Source: XYA12-FULL-58-9 sp001798605
Lineage (GTDB): Bacteria; Myxococcota; XYA12-FULL-58-9
Reading direction: 5' to 3'
Assembly (NCBI GenBank): GCA_036736205.1
Contig: DAINMX010000021.1
Location: 1-48,020, forward strand
Length of the DNA: 48,020 bases
Numbering within the stretch: the first letter of the stretch is position 1; every line of letters begins with the position of its first letter. Shown here one piece after another: positions 42,299 to 48,020 of this stretch. The notes below the pieces were generated by a model that had not been told where the DNA came from, did no database searches, and saw nothing but the letters and a program-made list of their open reading frames with translations. A program made the translations under genes and the position numbers.

Positions 42299-42847
42299 GT
42301 GAGCTTTGTCCCAAAACACATATTCTTCACCAAGGGTGTTGGCCGTCACAAAGAGAAGCTGCCGTCATTCGAGCTGGCTCTGCGTGACGGCAACATTGCG
42401 CCGTACAACATCGTCACCGTTTCGAGCATTCTGCCGCCGCACTGCAAACGCATCACCAAAGACGAGGGAGTGCGAAAGCTCTCCCCCGGACAGATCATCT
42501 ACGCAGTGATGGCCCGCAATGAAACCAACGAACCCAACCGGCTCATCGCGGCATCCATTGGCGTGGCCCAGCCGTCTGACCCCAATCACTATGGGTATCT
42601 CTCGGAACACCACCCCTTTGGCGAGACTGACGAGAAGGCCGGCGATTATGCCGAGGATCTTGCCGCACAAATGCTAGCCACGACACTCGGTATCGAGTTT
42701 GATCCCAACGTGGCATGGGACGAGCGGGAGATGGTTTTCAAGATGTCGGGCGAGATCGTCCGTTCCTTCCAAGTGACCCAGAGCGCCATTGGCGACAAAA
42801 ACGGCCTTTGGACCACGGTTGTTGCTGCTGCCGTGCTCATACCGTAG
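42299..42847 (+). CDS. Pyruvoyl-dependent arginine decarboxylase
   Basis: 182 residues from GTG 42299, selected because GGAGG lies six bases upstream; the longer frame to 42242 is unsupported. Family features are clear: VPKHIFFTKGVGRHKEKLPS at the start, then NIVTVSSILPPHCKRI with the self-cleavage site between Ser42 and Ser43, which generates the pyruvoyl group, and GQIIYAVMARNETNEPNRLI. It converts arginine to agmatine, the first step of one polyamine route, and is common in archaea, Chlamydia and scattered bacteria. No agmatine-using gene lies nearby. A GT9 gene follows after 10 bases. Good confidence. Confidence -1.
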   Translation: MSFVPKHIFFTKGVGRHKEKLPSFELALRDGNIAPYNIVTVSSILPPHCKRITKDEGVRKLSPGQIIYAVMARNETNEPNRLIAASIGVAQPSDPNHYGYLSEHHPFGETDEKAGDYAEDLAAQMLATTLGIEFDPNVAWDEREMVFKMSGEIVRSFQVTQSAIGDKNGLWTTVVAAAVLIP

Positions 42848-42857
42848 CTTTCGTTGC

Positions 42858-43910
42858 ATGGCACCCGAGCGTGTAGCCGTTCTGCGGTTTGGCGCACTCG
42901 GCGATGTGGTACTGACTTCGGCTTCCTTAGCAGCCCTCGCTCGAGCTTGGCCAACAGCCGAAATCATTTACGCCACGAAATCAAGATGGGCCCCGTTGGT
43001 GGCGCACAATCCTCACGTTAAACGTCTGCTGCTACTGGAAGACGGTGAGCCGTTGTCATCAATGCGGCATCGCCTGCTCGCGCTGAAACCCGATTGCATT
43101 TTGGACCTGCACGACAACCTGCGCAGTCGACAACTTCGCAATGTCGCGAGCCGCAACAACGTGACCATTTGGCACAAGCGTCCTTTCTGGCACGGCGTAG
43201 CAGTGCGACTGCGGTTAACCACCTACAAGGCGACGATGCACATCGCCGCCCGCTATCACCAGGCAGCAGAACAACTGGTCGGATCATACGCCAACGAAGG
43301 TCCACAAGAGCTGCCACGTTGCGGTCTGGGGCTGTGGATTTCGCCAGAGGACCAACAAGGTGCCGAAAGAAGACTGCAGCGGGCCGGTCTCGATCTAGAA
43401 CAACCCATCGTCGGGATAGCCCCCGGAGCTATGTGGGCGACCAAGAGGTGGCCCACGGAGCGATCGGCAGAGCTCGCGAAGACCGCGATCGACGCGGGTT
43501 TGCAAGTCGTGCTCACAGGCAGCCCTGCAGAGAAGGACGTGACAGCCCAAGTTGCACAGGCGGCCAAGGGGGCCGTCGACTTAGCAGGACAGATGGGCTT
43601 GGGTGAGCTCGGGGGGATGATCAATCGATGTGCAGCCTTTGTCGCAAACGACAGTGGCCCCATGCACATGGCACGCGCCCTAGGTGTACCTACCCTTGCC
43701 TTCTTCGGCTGCACCGATCCCGCCCAGTTTGATTTCGCAGGTCATCGGTTAATGTACGCAAACGTCGAGTGCGCGCCGTGCTCCCTGTATGGTCTCGCAA
43801 GTTGTCCCCGTCGGCACTTTCGCTGCATGCTTGACATTGAGACCGACGCTGCCTGGCAGGCATTGCAGGGTTTGCTCCGGGGCGGGCGCCGCTCCCCCGT
43901 GTTTGGGTAA
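42858..43910 (+). CDS. Glycosyltransferase family 9 (ADP-heptose:LPS heptosyltransferase-like)
   Basis: 350 residues from ATG 42858. The N-terminal domain has FGALGDVVLTSASLAALARA and the C-terminal nucleotide-binding domain has GIAPGAMWATKRWPTERSAE and AFVANDSGPMHMARALGVPT, the hallmark of WaaF/WaaC enzymes. It adds heptose to the lipopolysaccharide inner core in the cytoplasm. The C-terminal region carries several Cys (CAPCSLYGLASCPRRHFRCM), typical of this family. It starts ten bases after the decarboxylase. Exact acceptor position is uncertain. Confidence -1.
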   Translation: MAPERVAVLRFGALGDVVLTSASLAALARAWPTAEIIYATKSRWAPLVAHNPHVKRLLLLEDGEPLSSMRHRLLALKPDCILDLHDNLRSRQLRNVASRNNVTIWHKRPFWHGVAVRLRLTTYKATMHIAARYHQAAEQLVGSYANEGPQELPRCGLGLWISPEDQQGAERRLQRAGLDLEQPIVGIAPGAMWATKRWPTERSAELAKTAIDAGLQVVLTGSPAEKDVTAQVAQAAKGAVDLAGQMGLGELGGMINRCAAFVANDSGPMHMARALGVPTLAFFGCTDPAQFDFAGHRLMYANVECAPCSLYGLASCPRRHFRCMLDIETDAAWQALQGLLRGGRRSPVFG

Positions 43911-43923
43911 AACGGCATTCTCA

Positions 43924-45216
43924 TCAATCAAACGGCAGGTCGCGATGTGTGAAGGCACGTTTCTGCGGACCGTAGGCCGCCGCTGTTTGCCCTGTCCCGC
44001 GCAGGAGCCAACGACTGGTCATCAGGCCATCAACACCGACAGGTCCACGTGCGTGAATGCGGCCGGTGCTGATCCCCACCTCCGCACCGAGACCATAACG
44101 ATAGCCGTCGGCAAACCTCGTGCTGGCGTTGTGAAACACCGATGCGGAGTCGACCTCACTCAAGAATCGTTCTGCCGCCACCACATCTTCAGTCACAATG
44201 ACGTCGGTATGGGCACTGCCATAGCGGTGGATGTGTTCGATGGCGGCATCAATGCTGTCGACCACCCGGACCGCGAGGATGAGGTCGCCGTACTCAGTTG
44301 CCCAGTCTTCGTCGCTCGCAGGTTTGCAGTCCGAGACAACCGCACAGCAGTCCTCGTCACCACGCAACTCGACTCCAGAACCCTGCAACACCGCCGCTAG
44401 CGCACCAAGATGGGGCAGGAAGTCCCGATGCACGAGAAGAGTCTCGACGGCGTTGCAGGCTGCGGGGTAATCACATTTGCTGTCGATAGCAATCTGTGTG
44501 GCCATCTGTGCGTTCGCGCGTCTATCGAGGTAAAGATGACAAATGCCCTCGGCGTGCCCCAGGACGGGAATGCGGGTCGACGACTGGATCGATCGAACGA
44601 GCTCGCCCGAGCCGCGCGGAATAACCAAGTCAATCAAATCGTCGAGCGCCAACAGAGCCGTCGTTTGATCGCGACCCTCGACGTTTTGCATGGCACCTCT
44701 GTCGAGACCCACGTCGGCGAGCGCCTGGCGCAAACAATCGACGAGTGCAAGATTGGAGCTCCTTGCCTCAACACCCCCTTTGAGAAGGAGCCCATTCCCG
44801 GATCGAATAGCCAAAGAGCCTATTTGAATGACCGCGTCTGGACGACTCTCAAAGATGATCAGCAGCACGCCAATGGGACTCTTCACCTGAGTGAGAACAA
44901 GTCCTTGGTCGAGCTCTCGCTTGCACAGCGTTTGGCCGATCGGGTCTTTTGCGTCACCCAATTGTCTGACGCCGTCAATGATGCCGTCGAGCTTGGCCGG
45001 GCTCAGCGCCAACCTCTTGCGCAGGGAGCCTCCAAGCCCACTGGCATCAGCCGCTTCGACGTCAGCGGCGTTGATCGCAAGGAGATCTTGGCGACGCTCA
45101 TCGAGAATCTCTCCGAGGCGCTTGAGGGCTCTGGTGCGAACAGCGGCTTTGGCATTCGCCAGGGTGCGCTGGGCGCGGCGGACGAGGATGGCTTTGCTGC
45201 GCGGCTGTTCCACCAT
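43924..45216 (-). CDS. proA: Gamma-glutamyl phosphate reductase
   Basis: 430 residues from ATG 45216, with GGAGG seven bases upstream and the proB stop overlapping as TGATG. It reduces gamma-glutamyl phosphate with NADPH to glutamate semialdehyde in proline synthesis. Catalytic Cys in KCDYPAACNAVETLLVHRD, and conserved GVLLIIFESRPDAVIQI and PRGSGELVRSI. Length normal. Coupled to proB, as usual. Secure. Confidence -1.
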   Translation of the reverse strand: MVEQPRSKAILVRRAQRTLANAKAAVRTRALKRLGEILDERRQDLLAINAADVEAADASGLGGSLRKRLALSPAKLDGIIDGVRQLGDAKDPIGQTLCKRELDQGLVLTQVKSPIGVLLIIFESRPDAVIQIGSLAIRSGNGLLLKGGVEARSSNLALVDCLRQALADVGLDRGAMQNVEGRDQTTALLALDDLIDLVIPRGSGELVRSIQSSTRIPVLGHAEGICHLYLDRRANAQMATQIAIDSKCDYPAACNAVETLLVHRDFLPHLGALAAVLQGSGVELRGDEDCCAVVSDCKPASDEDWATEYGDLILAVRVVDSIDAAIEHIHRYGSAHTDVIVTEDVVAAERFLSEVDSASVFHNASTRFADGYRYGLGAEVGISTGRIHARGPVGVDGLMTSRWLLRGTGQTAAAYGPQKRAFTHRDLPFD

Positions 45217-46388
45217 CACTTCTCCTCCAAGACCATGTGATCGCGGTGCACCAATGCGTGGTGGTTGCGCGCACCTACGGGAATCTCACCTTTCATCCAA
45301 CGACGCGCTGTGCTGCTATTAACCTCGGCCATGCCCCGACCGATCAGTCGGCCATCGACGTCGCGGAGCTCCAACACATCGCCACGATCAAACTCACCTT
45401 CGAGCGCCGTGACTCCCGGGGGCAAAAGCGACGCTCCGCGCTCGATCAATGCACAGACCGCACCCGCATCCAGAGTCGCCACACCGCGGGGCTTGCTCGC
45501 AAAGGCAATCCAGCGTTGCCGCGCTGACAGGGGACCACGGGCGGGCACCCATGTCCCAATGGGTTGACCCTGCAGTATTCGCGACAGATTTCCAGGCACC
45601 AATCCCGAGGCAATGATCACGTCGCAGCCGGACCGAGCCGCGATCGCCGCCGCTTCAATCTTGCTCTGCATTCCGCCTCGACCAACACCTGAAGAGCTAC
45701 CGCTGACCTCCGCCTCCAGGTGAGCGATATCGTCGACACGGTCAAGCAGTGTGGCATCGGCGTGATCGTGGGGGTCACGGTCGTACAACCCATCAACATC
45801 GGTTAGGAGAACCAGAAGATCACTGCCCAACTTCGCTGCGACCAATGCAGACAAACAATCATTATCACCAAAGATCGGCCGCTTCGCACCCTCGTACCAG
45901 GCGAGCTCCACCGTCGAAACGACATCGTTCTCATTGATAATCGGCACGACCCCGCGACGCACCAACGCAAGAAGAGCAGCGCGCAGGTTGAGGTACCGCA
46001 CTCGATGGCCAAAATCGTCCTGGGTAAGCAGGACCTGCGCACAATGGATACCGAGACGCGAGAATCCCCCGTGGTACAGTTCCATCAGACGACTTTGCCC
46101 CACAGCCGCACAGGCCTGCCTGTCGGCGAGGTCAGTGACGGGCTGCTCGAGTCCCAACGCTTCCCGTCCCATGCCAACCGCGCCGGAGGTGACGAGCAAC
46201 ATCTCCCTGCCTTGTCGCCTGGACTCGGCGAGCGCTTCAACCACATCGAACATTCGCGACAACGCGATGCGCCCATCTTCATGGGTTAGGACACGAGTTC
46301 CAACCTTGACAACGATGCGCCGAACTGCCCCGAGCTTCTCTCGCCGGCTTTCATGACTCTGGGCCATTTTGGTTTCCATGCTTTCCAT
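45216..46388 (-). CDS. proB: Glutamate 5-kinase with PUA domain
   Basis: 390 residues from ATG 46388; ATGs at 46379 and 46367 and a GTG at 46424 are alternatives and no ribosome site decides. It phosphorylates glutamate in the first proline-pathway step. Kinase features: RRIVVKVGTRVLTHEDG, LLVTSGAVGMGREALG, VVPIINENDVVS, LLTDVDGLYDRDP. The C-terminal PUA domain (GDVLELRDVDGRLIGRGMAE, STARRWMKGEI) is present and completes the long bacterial form. Overlaps proA start. Secure. Confidence -1.
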   Translation of the reverse strand: MESMETKMAQSHESRREKLGAVRRIVVKVGTRVLTHEDGRIALSRMFDVVEALAESRRQGREMLLVTSGAVGMGREALGLEQPVTDLADRQACAAVGQSRLMELYHGGFSRLGIHCAQVLLTQDDFGHRVRYLNLRAALLALVRRGVVPIINENDVVSTVELAWYEGAKRPIFGDNDCLSALVAAKLGSDLLVLLTDVDGLYDRDPHDHADATLLDRVDDIAHLEAEVSGSSSGVGRGGMQSKIEAAAIAARSGCDVIIASGLVPGNLSRILQGQPIGTWVPARGPLSARQRWIAFASKPRGVATLDAGAVCALIERGASLLPPGVTALEGEFDRGDVLELRDVDGRLIGRGMAEVNSSTARRWMKGEIPVGARNHHALVHRDHMVLEEK

Positions 46389-46420
46389 CAATCGATCTGG
46401 CTGACGACAAAGTCGGAAAA

Positions 46421-47515
46421 TCACAGCGACCAGCCAACCCCCACCAATCCGACCCCGGAGACGGAGAATTCAGAAAACACCCCTGCAGCTTCGAGACTCA
46501 TGTAGAAGGAGTCGTCCATGAAATAGCGACCTCCGACACTCACCCGGCCCACGATTGTGGAGGTCAGATGTCCGGCGCCACCCATGGCGTATCCAACCCC
46601 ACCCTCAAGATATGGCTCAAAATCGGGTGACGGCATGATGAGCCGGACCGTTCCCATACCACCACCGAAGCCGTAGCCGATACCTGGAGTCCCCTGCATG
46701 AACAATCGCAGGCCAAAGCTCACGTACCTGCCCATGCGCCAGCCGAGGTCGAGCAAACCATCGAAAACGAACCAACTCGATTCAAACTCACTGCCAACGC
46801 CCACACCGACCAGCACTCCGACGAAGAACAGCTCCGACGCGATCGAGGAGTCCGGCCGCAATGCCACCTCCTCGGCTTGTCGAACAGGTTCACCATCGAC
46901 AGGCTCGATTTCAGAGGCAGTCTCATCGTCTACAGGCTCATCGTCGGAATCTGCAGCCGCAGGTTCCATCGCGTCGTCTCCCCCAGATGCGCCAGTGTCT
47001 ACCTCCCAGTTGAGTTCCTCATCTTTTGAGGGTGGCGCGGGAGATCGGAGATCGTCGGCATATCCGGCATCCATTTCCCTCTCCGCTGCGGTGCGCGCCG
47101 CAATGGCCCTTTCGGCCATATCATCGTCGGCGCTTGGATCGTCCCCACCCAATTCTTGAAGATCCGCCTCGCCCTTGTCGGGTGCTGCAGCGGGTGGCGA
47201 TGCTCTCCACGGGTTGGGGTTCACCTCACACACCTGTTCGAGCTGGTCTTGTTTGACGTGACCCTTGCCGCGTGGAGTACTCAGCCTCAACCACTCTCGA
47301 GAGATCTTCTCGATGCTCACGCGCTCGCCGGCGTCGAGGCTGATCTTTTTGCCTCTGCCACCTGGTTTGGAACTCATGGTGAGGGGTCGGGTCAAGACGC
47401 ACTTTTCGCCCGGTGCGAATGCAAATGCCGGCTGCTGTTCACCCCCGACAAGAACCACAAGACCCATCAGAAGTGCGCATCCACAGGGCCAACCGTTGTG
47501 CAAAGTCGCGGACAT
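46421..47515 (-). CDS. Exported SH3-domain protein with probable beta-barrel C-terminus
   Basis: 364 residues from ATG 47515. A signal peptide (CALLMGLVVLVGGEQQPAFA) leads into an SH3b-like domain (CVLTRPLTMSSKPGGRGKKI, then REWLRLSTPRGKGHVKQDQL), then an acidic low-complexity linker of about 120 residues, then beta-strand-rich segments with Gly/aromatic alternation (YLEGGVGYAMGGAGHLTSTI, GRVSVGGRYFMDDSFYMSLE) that look like an outer-membrane barrel. SH3b binds peptidoglycan in many proteins, so it may tether wall and outer membrane. It ends next to proB, overlapping by a GTGA junction only if the far GTG start of proB is used. Confidence -1.
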   Translation of the reverse strand: MSATLHNGWPCGCALLMGLVVLVGGEQQPAFAFAPGEKCVLTRPLTMSSKPGGRGKKISLDAGERVSIEKISREWLRLSTPRGKGHVKQDQLEQVCEVNPNPWRASPPAAAPDKGEADLQELGGDDPSADDDMAERAIAARTAAEREMDAGYADDLRSPAPPSKDEELNWEVDTGASGGDDAMEPAAADSDDEPVDDETASEIEPVDGEPVRQAEEVALRPDSSIASELFFVGVLVGVGVGSEFESSWFVFDGLLDLGWRMGRYVSFGLRLFMQGTPGIGYGFGGGMGTVRLIMPSPDFEPYLEGGVGYAMGGAGHLTSTIVGRVSVGGRYFMDDSFYMSLEAAGVFSEFSVSGVGLVGVGWSL

Positions 47516-47629
47516 CGGATCTCCCCGGCGGGCTGCGATCAAACCATTCGATGCCAACCCACCTCGGTCCTCTGCATGTTATCGACTGCTTCGGAAGTCT
47601 GTTGCCCAGGCGCAACGACTGGCGAGTCC

Positions 47630-48020
47630 TCAGCGCCGCCTACGGAAGAACGCCAGGAACAACCCCATAAGTGCCCAGCCATTAGGTCCGCGAGAACTGG
47701 TGCAAGCACAACCATCATTGGGTTGGTACATCTGATACCCGGGGGTCCATCCGATGCCGCCCCTGCGAACGTCACCAAACCCCGGTTCATCCCCGTCACC
47801 CCGGTGGCCATCTTCGACAACCCCGCCATCCTCGAGCGGCGCTCCGTCATCACTGCCGCCGCCGTCGTGGCCACCGCCATCCTCAAGTGGCGCTCCGTCA
47901 CCGCCGCCGCCGTCGCGGTCACCGCCGTCACCGCCACCACCGTCGGTGACAATGGGACCTAGGTTGAAATCGAGGTTGAAGGAGTAACTGGTACTGGTAA
48001 ACGAGTCCTCGTCCGGATCG
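47630..48020 (-). CDS. Secreted protein with MYXO-CTERM-type tail, 5' partial
   Basis: The frame runs off the window's right edge, so the start is missing; about 129 residues are seen. A Gly/Asp-rich low-complexity region with repeated GAPLEDGG follows a short beta-like part (SFTSTSYSFNLDFNLG). The C-terminus is CACTSSRGPNGWALMGLFLA followed by FFRRRR and stop at 47630-47632. Cys pair, short hydrophobic helix and Arg cluster are the layout of MYXO-CTERM surface-sorting tails of myxobacteria. It is expected on the cell surface. Good confidence for the tail, no call on function. Confidence -1.
   Translation of the reverse strand, partial: DPDEDSFTSTSYSFNLDFNLGPIVTDGGGGDGGDRDGGGGDGAPLEDGGGHDGGGSDDGAPLEDGGVVEDGHRGDGDEPGFGDVRRGGIGWTPGYQMYQPNDGCACTSSRGPNGWALMGLFLAFFRRRR

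Noticed and set aside
47156..47962. 268-codon plus-strand ORF at the right edge
   Set aside because: Opposite to the SH3 gene and the MYXO-CTERM gene, both with strong sequence signatures.
1..48020. tRNA, rRNA, transposase or integrase genes
   Set aside because: None recognised by reading; no evidence that the T3SS lies on a recent mobile element.

Overview
The window looks like a chromosomal segment of a predatory-type deltaproteobacterial lineage (Myxococcota or Bradymonadota). Clues are a C-terminal tail of MYXO-CTERM type at the right edge, secreted proteins with tandem Cys-rich 'ECGxDGCGGxCG' units, an RCC1-repeat surface protein, a Ser/Thr kinase with a transmembrane C-terminal extension, and a caspase-like secreted protein. 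The species cannot be named from the sequence alone.

Layout. 1-4265: a partial RCC1-repeat protein, and a PQQ-propeller lipoprotein on the minus strand. 4300-8153: peptide deformylase (minus) and methionyl-tRNA formyltransferase (plus), separated by a two-domain phospholipase-D-like protein. 8223-11565: a Ser/Thr kinase and two exported proteins. 11562-28509: a type III secretion locus. 28607-35925: a large Cys-rich lipoprotein (interrupted by a 100-N assembly gap), then an operon of an ECF-like sigma factor, a membrane protein and a caspase/beta-barrel protein. 36206-42124: a second T3SS-related block with a candidate translocator, SycD-like TPR chaperones and a large TPR membrane protein. 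42299-48020: pyruvoyl arginine decarboxylase, a heptosyltransferase-family enzyme, proB-proA, an SH3/beta-barrel protein and a partial MYXO-CTERM protein.

The central discovery candidate is the type III system. Its plus-strand order is nearly alphabetical in the unified Sct nomenclature: (E-position gene), F-like, G-like TPR, (H-position gene), sigma factor, I, J, K-position FliG-like protein, L, N, O, P, Q, FliO-like, R, S, T, two minus-strand unknowns, U. This is also the flagellar order fliF-G-H-I-J-K-M/N-O-P-Q-R-flhB. The locus mixes injectisome features (rod protein SctI, lipoprotein SctJ, SycD-like chaperones, translocator-like protein) with flagellar ones: a FliG-like protein, a FliO-like protein, a FliP-like signal peptide on SctR, a FliA-family sigma factor, and sigma28-like GCCGATAA promoter elements in front of sctI, the translocator candidate and the PLD gene. 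No flagellin, hook or rod genes, secretin (SctC), SctD or SctV are present in the window. SctU carries NPHQ in place of the near-universal NPTH autocleavage motif, and sctQ has a well-formed internal Shine-Dalgarno and start for a FliN-like short product. I read it as an early-branching, flagellum-like non-flagellar T3SS. Secretion by it, the identity of the needle and the sigma regulon are inferences.
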